From Sphingomonadales bacterium UBA658 (GTDB lineage: Bacteria; Pseudomonadota; Alphaproteobacteria; Sphingomonadales; Sphingomonadaceae): DNA of 11,579 nucleotides. The translations under genes were made by a program, and so were the position numbers. Location of the stretch: NCBI GenBank assembly GCA_002299195.1, contig DBOA01000082.1, positions 1-11,579 on the forward strand. Direction: 5' to 3'. Under the pieces are notes generated by a model. The model was not told where the DNA came from. It was given only the letters and a program-made list of their open reading frames with translations, and made no database searches. This document shows, piece by piece, positions 1 through 6,100 of this stretch. How positions within the stretch are numbered: position 1 is the first letter of the stretch; the number at the start of each line of letters is the position of its first letter.

Positions 1-69
1 AGCAAGCGTGAAGCCGCCGCATATCAGGCGTTGCTTGACGGATATGACATTCGCATTGCCAAGCCATGA
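1..69 (+). CDS. 3' end of an unidentified gene (partial)
   Basis: The frame is open from the first base of the window and ends at TGA 67-69, giving only the last 22 residues, which end in DIRIAKP. The stop overlaps the ATG of the HupE-like gene (ATGA), so the two are probably co-transcribed and translationally coupled. Too little is visible to identify the protein. An Ala/Tyr/Leu-rich stretch followed by a short beta-like end would fit the C-terminus of a periplasmic peptidyl-prolyl isomerase, a neighbour I recall for this kind of HupE gene. That is only a guess. Confidence 0.55.
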   Translation, partial: SKREAAAYQALLDGYDIRIAKP

Positions 70-1064
70 TATTCCGACTGCTTCTTTTGATCATGCTTGC
101 GGCCGGCCCCTCGCCCGCACAGGCCGATGATTTGCAACCCGGCTATTTGGAATTGCGCGAGCGGGTTGGTAACGCGCCGAATGCGCACCAATATGATGTC
201 ACGTGGAAAGCACCCATCAAGCCGGGTCTCGCAACGGGGGTAACACCCACATTTCCGAACGATTGTGTTTCGACACCCCCCGAACGCAGCGTCGACGGCG
301 CGGCACTTTTGGTGCGATGGGCTATCAATTGCAAAACGCCGTTGGCGGGCCGCGCAGTCCGTCTGGACGGTATGGAGAATATGGCCGCTGACGCGCTGCT
401 GCGTTATCAGTCTGCACGCGGCGCGACGCAGGCTGCGCGGCTTACGCCGTCCAACCCGCAAGCGACGATAGCGCAACGGCCGGACAGGTGGCAGGTTGCC
501 CGCACATATTTCATCACAGGCGTTGAACATATCCTGATGGGTTATGACCATCTTTTGTTCGTGCTGTGCCTCGTGCTGCTGCTCAATGGTGCTTGGCGTG
601 TGGCCGGAACCGTCACCGCCTTCACAATCGCGCATTCGTTGACATTGGTGGCAACAACGCTTGAGTTGATCAGCGTTCCGGGGCCGCCGGTTGAGGCAGC
701 GATTGCGTTGTCCATCGTATTTTTGGCCGTCGAGGTTGTTAAACGCGACCCCAGCGCCCCGCGCCTTTCGGAACGCATTCCATGGGTTGTCGCGTTTCTC
801 TTTGGAATGCTGCATGGCTTTGGCTTTGCCGGTGCACTGGCCGAGATCGGACTGCCGCAAGGTGAAGTCCCCATGGCGTTGCTGACGTTCAACCTGGGCG
901 TCGAAGCGGGCCAAATCCTTATCGTTTGCGCGGCGTTGCTCGTCCTGTCCCTGCTCCGGCGGATCAATGCGCTTTATGCTGCACGGTTTCAGCGCCTAAG
1001 CGCTTATGCCATCGGCACCATCGCCGTCATGTGGCTTCTGCAACGCGTATTGGGCGTCAGCTAG
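66..1064 (+). CDS. HupE/UreJ-family (HupE/UreJ_2 type) integral membrane protein
   Basis: This 332-aa protein starts with a Sec-type signal peptide (hydrophobic residues 4-13, probable cleavage after AQA at 20). An extracytoplasmic domain of about 125 residues follows, then roughly six membrane segments between 160 and 328. Family landmarks are GVEHILMGYDH (residues 152-162), TIAHSLTL (187-194) and GMLHGFGFAGAL (247-258). The histidines H155, H162, H190 and H250 and acidic D161 and E280 are candidate metal ligands. HupE and UreJ are linked to nickel or cobalt uptake for hydrogenase and urease. This longer subfamily with an extra N-terminal domain is usually found away from those enzymes, and none is visible here, so the substrate is unknown. 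The start is fixed by the ATGA overlap with the upstream gene. The gene ends 3 nt from the convergent hydrolase gene with no terminator between them. Confidence 0.85.
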   Translation: MIFRLLLLIMLAAGPSPAQADDLQPGYLELRERVGNAPNAHQYDVTWKAPIKPGLATGVTPTFPNDCVSTPPERSVDGAALLVRWAINCKTPLAGRAVRLDGMENMAADALLRYQSARGATQAARLTPSNPQATIAQRPDRWQVARTYFITGVEHILMGYDHLLFVLCLVLLLNGAWRVAGTVTAFTIAHSLTLVATTLELISVPGPPVEAAIALSIVFLAVEVVKRDPSAPRLSERIPWVVAFLFGMLHGFGFAGALAEIGLPQGEVPMALLTFNLGVEAGQILIVCAALLVLSLLRRINALYAARFQRLSAYAIGTIAVMWLLQRVLGVS

Positions 1065-1067
1065 CGC

Positions 1068-2057
1068 CTAAAACCCTTGTGATCGGGCAAAGCCCAGGAA
1101 AAGGTCAGGCCAAGCCTCCACGGGCTTGCCTATGGCCTTTCGCAAGCCAAAGCCGTGTCCACCATGGGCAAAGACATGGGTTTCGGTCAAAATGCCTTTG
1201 CCCCGCAATGCCGCACGCATCAGGTAGCTATTTTCAACGGGCACCGCATCGTCATCCTCCGCATGCAGCAAGAAGAACGGCGGCGCGTTATCCGGCACAT
1301 TCATATGCGGGCTTAGCCGCTTTTCCGCCGCAGCCGTCGGTGCAGTCCCCAGCAGCTTTTCACGGCTGCCGGCGTGCGCGTTGGGTGCTTGCATGGCAAT
1401 AACGGGGTAGATCGGCGCCGCAATAAAGGGACGCGCCGACAGCGCATCGGCATCGTCGACGGGTTCATATGTCTTCACGTCAAACCGGGTTGCAAGGTCG
1501 GCACATAGATGGCCACCAGCGGAAAAGCCCATCGCCCCGACGCGTGCGGGGTCGATGCCATAGGTTGCGGCACGCGACCGGATCAGGCGCATCGCCCGCT
1601 GCGCATCAGACAAGCCGACATCAGCTCCTGCCGCCCAGCCTTCGCCAGGCAGCCTATAGAATAACACAAACACCGTATAGCCGCGGGCGGCAAGCCAGCG
1701 ACCCATTTCATAGCCTTCTTTGTCCACGACGACCCAGCGATAGCCGCCACCCGGTGTGATTAGGACCGCGGCCCCATTTGGCTGGCTCGGGCGGAATACA
1801 ACCATGCGCGGACGGCTGATCCCGAATACGGCGCGGTCGGTCAGTTGGGCATCGGTTGAACGTTCGTTCACCGTTTCAACCAATGGCTTCGCTGGCGTAC
1901 TGGGCACGCCATCGGGCCATAGGTCAATGGTTTCGGTGGGCTGATACAACCCGCGCGGCACAGGCACATTAGACCCCGGAGGTGGTGTTTGCCCGAACGC
2001 TGTTCCTGCCATGCCGGCGGCGGCGAGTGCCATGACTGTGCGTCTGTCGAAAGTCAT
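1068..2057 (-). CDS. Exported alpha/beta-hydrolase, esterase-like
   Basis: This 329-aa protein is an alpha/beta-hydrolase of the acetyl-esterase/lipase (BD-FAE-like) group. The N-terminus has RR at 5-6, a hydrophobic run at 8-21 and AFGQ at 20-23, so it is probably exported, perhaps by Tat. The oxyanion-type motif TPGGGY is at 101-106. The nucleophile elbow GFSAGG is at 177-182 with Ser179. The likely acid is Asp269 in the HAEDDDAVP stretch, and the base is His301 in HGGHGFG. All three members of the triad are therefore present. Relatives act on acetylated sugars or small esters, but the real substrate cannot be read from sequence. The ATG has a good ribosome site (GAGGT, 2061-2065). The gene lies directly downstream of a TonB-receptor remnant on the same strand, which may once have imported a related substrate, although a terminator now separates them. 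Confidence 0.85.
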   Translation of the reverse strand: MTFDRRTVMALAAAGMAGTAFGQTPPPGSNVPVPRGLYQPTETIDLWPDGVPSTPAKPLVETVNERSTDAQLTDRAVFGISRPRMVVFRPSQPNGAAVLITPGGGYRWVVVDKEGYEMGRWLAARGYTVFVLFYRLPGEGWAAGADVGLSDAQRAMRLIRSRAATYGIDPARVGAMGFSAGGHLCADLATRFDVKTYEPVDDADALSARPFIAAPIYPVIAMQAPNAHAGSREKLLGTAPTAAAEKRLSPHMNVPDNAPPFFLLHAEDDDAVPVENSYLMRAALRGKGILTETHVFAHGGHGFGLRKAIGKPVEAWPDLFLGFARSQGF

Positions 2058-2142
2058 ATTACCTCATATCTAAAATGATTGATCCGCGCGCGCGATTGCC
2101 CAGTCACATTCAGCCCTGGACAGACTGTTATTCACATAAAAA

Positions 2143-2180
2143 GGGCCAGTCACGCATTGCAATGACTGGCCCCATTTTTA
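2143..2180. terminator. Bidirectional intrinsic terminator
   Basis: A perfect 10-bp inverted repeat (GGGCCAGTCA at 2143-2152, TGACTGGCCC at 2163-2172) encloses a 10-nt loop. It is followed by ATTTTTA on the plus strand and by TTTTTATG on the minus strand (2142 downward). It sits 29 nt past the stop of the receptor remnant, so its natural job is ending minus-strand transcription of that gene. This would leave the downstream hydrolase dependent on its own promoter. Confidence 0.85.
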
Positions 2181-2200
2181 CGTTTTAGATAATCCGCAGA

Positions 2201-2641
2201 TTACATTTTGAAGCGTGCACCAAACAGGATGGTCCGGCCAAAATGGTTGTTCTCATAATTGCGGTCCGCATCAAAGTCGGTGAACCGGTAACGATAGGTA
2301 TCCAGCAAGTTATTGCCTTCTACAGATACTTCCATCCACTCTGTCAGCTTGTAACGGACAGAGGCGTCAAAGTTGGTGGTTGCGCCATAACCTTCCAAAA
2401 TGTTGCCTGTGCCGCTTGCACCTTCATGATAACGGCCACGATAGCTGAGCATCCCGCGGGCGCTGAACTTGCCGTCATCATAATAGAGCGTGCCGTTAAA
2501 CGCCTTTTTGGTGACATTGCCCAGCGTATTGTTGACGACCGCACTCTGCAAAGCGCCACCTGGGGCAATTGCAGGGCCTTGGGGAAAACGAATGGGTGCC
2601 GTGGATACCCGGCGCAACCTATTGAATGGAGGCGCGCTTAA
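2201..2641 (-). pseudogene. TonB-dependent receptor, C-terminal remnant (5' truncated)
   Basis: The frame is open from a TTA codon at 2641-2639, just after TGA 2644-2642, to the native stop TAA at 2203-2201. It contains no ATG at the expected place, only a TTG at 2617. The translated 139-146 residues match the last beta-strands of a TonB-dependent outer-membrane receptor. They show a YYDDGKFSARG strand, SYRGRYH, a long RYKLTEWMEVSVEGNNLLD strand pair, the NHFGRT turn and the aromatic C-terminal strand LFGARFKM. Intact receptors of this class are about 800-1000 aa, with a signal peptide, TonB box and plug domain. None of these is here, because the nitroreductase gene begins 23 bp upstream. The retained frame and terminator suggest either a recent deletion or a slowly decaying fragment. 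It cannot form a working receptor. Confidence 0.8.
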
Positions 2642-2651
2642 TCAGCGCGCC
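2631..2651. repeat. G+C-rich inverted repeat at the receptor truncation point
   Basis: GGCGCGCT (2631-2638) and AGCGCGCC (2644-2651) form a perfect 8-bp stem around a 5-nt loop. It lies just downstream of the nitroreductase stop (2664, minus strand) and exactly where receptor similarity runs out. No T-tract follows on either strand, so it is at best a weak or factor-assisted terminator for the nitroreductase. It may also mark the rearrangement junction. Confidence 0.5.
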
Positions 2652-2663
2652 AACGCAGAGTCC

Positions 2664-3335
2664 CTAAAAACCCATGAAGCGCACATTGCCCTCAACCGGC
2701 TCGCGCTGACGATCAAAAGCATTCACCGCGGCCTCTTCATCGCGGTAGCCAATGGCAATGCCGCAGAAGAAAATATGCGTCTCATCCGACACGCCGATAA
2801 ACTCCTTGATAAGCTTTGCATGCATGGCGAGGAATTCTTGCGGGCATGTGTCCAAACCTTCGCCACGCAGCAGCAGCATGATTGTTTGCAGCCACATGCC
2901 AACATCTGACCATTGCGGCGAACCCATGCGGCGGTCGAAATAGCACATCAGCACCGCAGGCGCTTTGAACGACATGACATTATTGTGCACGAATTGACTG
3001 CGCGCATCGGCGTCGGCACGCCCAATACCCATTGCCTGATACATCGACGCCCCAACCTGTTGCAGGCGCGCCTTACATTCCGGGATGACTTCGGGCTCTG
3101 ACCATGAATATTCGGGCGGATCCTGCATCGGCGATGCCAGCATCTTCTTCTGCAGTTCGGCAAGCGGCTCCCCGGTGAGGATCGTCGCCTCCCAAGGTTG
3201 GAAGTTACAACCAGAAGGCGCCCAGCGCGCCGTATCCATGACCCGGTGCAACACATCCAAAGGGACGGGATCGGGCTTAAACGCCCGGATGGAACGGCGG
3301 GAAAGTACGGCTTCGCTAACAGTCAGATTGGTCAT
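2664..3335 (-). CDS. Nitroreductase-family FMN oxidoreductase
   Basis: This 223-aa flavoprotein of the nitroreductase superfamily would reduce nitroaromatics, quinones or enones with NAD(P)H using FMN. The FMN-phosphate motif SRRSIRAF is at 12-19, SGCNFQPW at 41-48 and the C-terminal FMN region CGIAIGYRDE at 191-200, with the family's closing Arg/Pro stretch after it. Length is normal for the family. The ATG at 3335 was chosen because AGGAAA lies 6 nt upstream and it begins right before the conserved helix. An in-frame TTG at 3371 would add 12 residues but has no ribosome site. The gene stands alone between tRNA-Thr and a broken receptor. An AT-rich inverted repeat upstream may regulate it. 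The physiological substrate is unknown. Confidence 0.88.
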   Translation of the reverse strand: MTNLTVSEAVLSRRSIRAFKPDPVPLDVLHRVMDTARWAPSGCNFQPWEATILTGEPLAELQKKMLASPMQDPPEYSWSEPEVIPECKARLQQVGASMYQAMGIGRADADARSQFVHNNVMSFKAPAVLMCYFDRRMGSPQWSDVGMWLQTIMLLLRGEGLDTCPQEFLAMHAKLIKEFIGVSDETHIFFCGIAIGYRDEEAAVNAFDRQREPVEGNVRFMGF

Positions 3336-3341
3336 ACCGCG

Positions 3342-3347
3342 TTTCCT
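3342..3347 (-). promoter_or_regulatory. Ribosome binding site deciding the nitroreductase start
   Basis: AGGAAA on the minus strand lies 6 nt before ATG 3335-3333. It supports this start over the in-frame TTG at 3371. The 9-mer GATTGGTCA occurs both across this start region (3326-3334) and 36 bp upstream (3362-3370), which is why both candidate starts encode the same first residues. Confidence 0.6.
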
Positions 3348-3378
3348 GCCGCGCAAGTCGCGATTGGTCAAGGTGAAG

Positions 3379-3404
3379 TGACTTATGTAATGAATAATCA
3401 GTCA
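3379..3404. promoter_or_regulatory. AT-rich inverted repeat, possible operator of the nitroreductase gene
   Basis: TGACTTAT (3379-3386) and ATCAGTCA (3397-3404) are inverted with one mismatch around a 10-nt AT-rich centre, 44-69 bp upstream of the nitroreductase ATG. The size and position suit a dimeric repressor (MarR, TetR or HxlR type are common for such genes). No regulator gene is in the window, so this is a guess from symmetry alone. Confidence 0.3.
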
Positions 3405-3457
3405 GTTGCTGCACGGCCAGATTTAAGCCGGCGAGAACCATTAGTGAATGAGGGAAA

Positions 3458-3533
3458 TGGTGCCGCCTATAGGATTCGAACCTACGACCCCCGCATTACG
3501 AATGCGATGCTCTACCAACTGAGCTAAGGCGGC
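3458..3533 (-). tRNA. tRNA-Thr (anticodon CGT)
   Basis: On the minus strand this folds as a complete 76-nt tRNA including an encoded CCA. The acceptor stem is GCCGCCT with AGGCGGC plus A73. The D-arm is GCTC/GAGC. The anticodon stem TCGCA/TGCGG holds loop TTCGTAA with anticodon CGT, which reads ACG (Thr). The T-arm contains GTTCGAATC. No terminator with a T-run is obvious downstream before the nitroreductase gene. Confidence 0.96.
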
Positions 3534-3556
3534 GCTGGCCTGTTGGCCGTGGGGAG

Positions 3557-3585
3557 CGCATAGCCAAGTGCGTCTGTGAGTTCAA
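3557..3585 (-). promoter_or_regulatory. Sigma70-type promoter of tRNA-Thr
   Basis: On the minus strand TTGAAC (3585-3580) is followed after exactly 17 nt by TATGCG (3562-3557). The predicted transcript would start about 16 nt before the mature tRNA 5' end. Both hexamers deviate from consensus but the spacing and position are right. Confidence 0.5.
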
Positions 3586-3642
3586 GTGACCTTGTGCCAA
3601 ATACGTGGACCGCATGAAACGCACGTGCGAAATAGCGCGTCC

Positions 3643-4554
3643 TTATTCTCCGGAAAGGACCCAGCCGACGCTGATTTCTTTGGCGGCCAGCGGAACGTCG
3701 AGCCGTGCCTCGCTAAAATCGACCTTTTCTCCGGGGCCAAGCGCGCGTGTCTTTGCCTTCATTTTCCAGCTATAGACGGACCGGCCGCTCGCATCCTTCA
3801 GCGTGACCAGCATTTCAGGCACATTTTGCTCCACGGCTGTCGGATTAACGATACTGCCGCTCGCGATGAAATAAGGCGTGCCATCTTCGCGTTCGTTGAG
3901 TTCGAGATTGTCGTTCAAAACAATGGTCAGATCGGGTTCTGCGACCGCGTTTGAAAGGCCGATTTCGGGCATGCCGAAATAGGATATCGCGCCGCCAATG
4001 GCCGCCACCAAAATGGCAATGGCGACAGCCGCCATCGTCCATATTTTGGCCGGATTTCGGCGGGCCTTGAACGGTGGTTCATGGGCAAAATGGCTCTGCG
4101 CAGGCGCATCGTCCAATAATCCGCCGCGCGGCACAGAGCGTTCCGCAGAGGCTGTAGGGGCTTCAGCGGATCCAGCGCGCATGTCGGCAAAATTTGGAAA
4201 TGCCGGTTCCGTCGCACTGGCATCATTTTTGCGTTCTGCGTCCACCGCACTTGGCGCAACGAATGTCGGGGGCGGGGGCGCAGGCTGCGGAACGGGGGCA
4301 GGCGCGGGTTCGCCCACGGGTGTAGCCGGTGGCACCGCCTGCACTGGCGGCGTTGCCTCAACAGATGTGGCGGGTGGCACGCTCTGCGTATCCACGGGTG
4401 CAGCAACGGCGGGTGCCGGTGCTACCTGTGGCGCAACCGCCGCCTGAAACCAGCTATGTTTGCAGTTGGCACAGCGCACTTGGCGGCCGTCAACCCCAAC
4501 GGCATTGTCAGGGACAGCATAACGTGTGCGGCAGGATGGACAAACGAGCAGCAT
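3643..4554 (-). CDS. Zinc-ribbon (MJ0042-type), single-TM, DUF3426-like protein
   Basis: This 303-aa protein of unknown precise function has three parts. An N-terminal zinc ribbon has C5-x2-C8 and C28-x2-C31 (CPSC, CANC). A Pro/Ala-rich, probably disordered linker covers about 40-165. One transmembrane helix at 171-193 leads to a C-terminal extracytoplasmic domain (205-300) of DUF3426 type, with a beta-sandwich-like pattern (GSIVNPT, PGEKVDF, VPLA). The arrangement puts the ribbon in the cytoplasm and the DUF3426 part in the periplasm. The start ATG 4554 fits the family, in which the ribbon begins at residue 2-5. An in-frame ATG at 4629 would add 25 unlike residues. There is no Shine-Dalgarno, but a promoter-like pair sits so that transcription could begin at the ATG. 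It is divergent from ftsE, a neighbourhood I recall from related genomes, so a link to division or envelope is plausible but unproven. Confidence 0.82.
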   Translation of the reverse strand: MLLVCPSCRTRYAVPDNAVGVDGRQVRCANCKHSWFQAAVAPQVAPAPAVAAPVDTQSVPPATSVEATPPVQAVPPATPVGEPAPAPVPQPAPPPPTFVAPSAVDAERKNDASATEPAFPNFADMRAGSAEAPTASAERSVPRGGLLDDAPAQSHFAHEPPFKARRNPAKIWTMAAVAIAILVAAIGGAISYFGMPEIGLSNAVAEPDLTIVLNDNLELNEREDGTPYFIASGSIVNPTAVEQNVPEMLVTLKDASGRSVYSWKMKAKTRALGPGEKVDFSEARLDVPLAAKEISVGWVLSGE

Positions 4555-4561
4555 CTCTGCG

Positions 4562-4590
4562 CATAAACAGCAGCCGCCGATGACTTGCAA
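4562..4590 (-). promoter_or_regulatory. Possible promoter giving a leaderless transcript of the zinc-ribbon gene
   Basis: On the minus strand TTGCAA (4590-4585), a 17-nt spacer and TTTATG (4567-4562) are followed by 7 nt and the ATG at 4554. A start at or next to the ATG would make a leaderless mRNA, which agrees with the absence of a ribosome site. Hexamer matches are only moderate. Confidence 0.35.
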
Positions 4591-4691
4591 CCCTGCTTTC
4601 ATAAAATGCTGTGGACGGAGGAGGTTCATCGGCCGCTGGTCGTATGGATAGCCTTTGCCCCGTCATGCCGTTTGTGCCATTTATCGCATTG

Positions 4692-5405
4692 ATGCAAAGC
4701 GTGGTAGAATTCGACAATGTCGGGCTAAGATACGGAGCGGGGGTGGAAACACTCACCGACCTCAGCTTTACTTTGTACCCCGGAAGCTTCCATTTCCTGA
4801 CCGGCGCGTCGGGCGCGGGCAAGACATCGTTGCTGAAATTGTTATATCTCGCGCACCGCCCAAGCCGGGGTGCCATCCGCATGTTCGGGCATGACGCCAG
4901 TACCTTGCCGCGCGACTGCTTGCCGGGGCTTCGACGCCGGATTGGTGTCGTTTTCCAAGACTTCCGTTTGGTTCCGCATTTGTCGACCTTCGACAACATC
5001 GCCCTGCCGCTGCGCATTGCCGGCGTTCAGGAAAAGGATTTACGCGGCACAGTCGCCGAAATGTTGGCGTGGATTGGCCTTACCGAACGGGCGGATGCGC
5101 GGCCAGCAACGCTTTCGGGCGGTGAACAGCAACGCGTCGCGATTGCCCGTGCGGTCATTGGCCGCCCTGAAATGCTTGTGGCCGACGAGCCGACGGGAAA
5201 TGTCGATCCGGAAATGGCGCGCCGTTTGCTGCAGTTGTTTGCTTCGCTGAACAAGCTGGGGACCACTGTCGTCGTCGCAACGCACGACATCCATTTGCTG
5301 CAAGAGATTGAAGGCGCGCAGATGATGCGGCTCGACAAAGGCCGCTTGTCTGATCCGACCGGATCCCTGCGTCACCCGCCACGGCCATTGGTTTTGGAAA
5401 ACTGA
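4692..5405 (+). CDS. ftsE: Cell-division ABC transporter ATP-binding protein FtsE
   Basis: This 237-aa ABC ATPase works with FtsX at the septum, where the pair controls peptidoglycan hydrolases through ATP-driven conformational change. Walker A GASGAGKT is at 38-45, the Q-loop at Gln89 (VFQDFRLVPHLS), signature LSGGEQQR at 141-148, Walker B MLVADE at 161-166 and the H-loop histidine at 198. FQDFRLVP together with a DEPTGNVDPE D-loop region is characteristic of FtsE. ATG 4692 is chosen because it gives the family N-terminus (a few residues before VEFDNVGLRYG). In-frame ATGs at 4644 and 4665 would add up to 16 residues, and none of the three has a clear ribosome site. The stop overlaps the ftsX start by one base (TGATG), so FtsE and FtsX synthesis is coupled. 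The ATPase itself shows no defect. Confidence 0.93.
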   Translation: MQSVVEFDNVGLRYGAGVETLTDLSFTLYPGSFHFLTGASGAGKTSLLKLLYLAHRPSRGAIRMFGHDASTLPRDCLPGLRRRIGVVFQDFRLVPHLSTFDNIALPLRIAGVQEKDLRGTVAEMLAWIGLTERADARPATLSGGEQQRVAIARAVIGRPEMLVADEPTGNVDPEMARRLLQLFASLNKLGTTVVVATHDIHLLQEIEGAQMMRLDKGRLSDPTGSLRHPPRPLVLEN

Positions 5406-6100
5406 TGCTGCTGGATTTCGCCCTTCCTGCGCATGACCGCAAGCTCATCCCCGAAGGCCGTTTATCGGGGCCGATGCCATGGGTGATTGCCATCATGTTG
5501 TTTCTGACATTGCTGGTGGCGGCAGGTGGGCTAACGCTGGCTGAGGCCGCGCGCCAAGGTGGTCAGGATTTCGCACGGCAAGTGACGGTCCAAATCATCG
5601 AGTCAGACCCTGCACAGCGCGCAGCGCAACGTGCCGCGGTTACCCGCACGCTGCGCAAGCTGGACAGCATTGCAGAGGTAAAGCCCGTGCCGGATGCGCA
5701 AGTGCGGGCTTTGCTCGAACCATGGCTGGGCACGGGCGTTATTGACGCCGATGTACCCGTTCCGGCGTTGGTCGATGTGCGCTTCGCTTCTGTACCCACG
5801 GCCGAAACGATAGAGATTATGCACATGATGGGCGGCACCGATATTCAGGCCGCGCGTCTGTTCCAGCGCCGCGTTGCGTTGGATGCGTTGCTCGGCGGCA
5901 TCGTGGGCTTCATTGTTGCAGCATTTGTTATCATTACTGTGGGTGGCCGGTTCGCGGCGGTTGAGCCCGGACTTTTGTCTGGCGCGCACTTTCCATATTA
6001 TGGCTGGGCGGTCCTTGCGCTCATTCCGCTTGCCGTAATGGCGCTTGCCATGCTTATGGCGCGTATGACGGTGATTTCGGCGTTGAAGAGAATGTTATGA
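5405..6100 (+). CDS. ftsX: Cell-division protein FtsX, apparently lacking TM2
   Basis: FtsX is the membrane partner of FtsE. Usual proteins of this group are about 290-310 aa, with a cytoplasmic N-terminus, TM1, a periplasmic domain, TM2, a cytoplasmic coupling loop, TM3 and TM4. This copy is 231 aa. TM1 is at 24-46, followed by a periplasmic segment (about 50-128) ending ALVDVRF. The sequence then passes at about 128-134 straight to EIMHMMGGTDIQAARLFQRR, the cytoplasmic loop that normally follows TM2. TM3 (about 161-180) and TM4 (about 200-218) are present. So some 60-70 residues, including the end of the periplasmic domain and TM2, are missing in frame. With three helices the usual topology cannot hold. 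The gene is intact otherwise, coupled to ftsE (TGATG) and to the next gene (ATGA). Either it is a natural deletion variant or the sequence has lost bases in assembly. The family assignment is firm. Confidence 0.88.
   Translation: MLLDFALPAHDRKLIPEGRLSGPMPWVIAIMLFLTLLVAAGGLTLAEAARQGGQDFARQVTVQIIESDPAQRAAQRAAVTRTLRKLDSIAEVKPVPDAQVRALLEPWLGTGVIDADVPVPALVDVRFASVPTAETIEIMHMMGGTDIQAARLFQRRVALDALLGGIVGFIVAAFVIITVGGRFAAVEPGLLSGAHFPYYGWAVLALIPLAVMALAMLMARMTVISALKRML

Noticed and set aside
24..914. Long minus-strand frame (296 codons) opposite the HupE-like gene
   Set aside because: Antisense shadow. It lacks recognisable domains and ignores the signal peptide, membrane helices and family motifs of the plus-strand gene.
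1061..1070. Terminator between the convergent HupE-like and hydrolase genes
   Set aside because: Only 3 nt lie between the stops and no stem-loop with a T-run is visible. Read-through or factor-dependent termination is more likely.
2243..2909. Plus-strand frames across the receptor remnant and nitroreductase
   Set aside because: Antisense to clear family homology on the minus strand, with no domain or ribosome site of their own.
1..3457. Repeat of the tRNA-Thr 3' end (attachment site) left of the tRNA
   Set aside because: I looked for TGGTGCCGCC followed by the T-arm sequence in 1-3457 and found only short chance matches, so no attR is visible.
3998..4447. Plus-strand Gly/Ala/Thr-rich frame of 149 codons
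   Set aside because: It is the complement of the Pro/Ala-rich linker of the zinc-ribbon gene, so its low complexity is a by-product.
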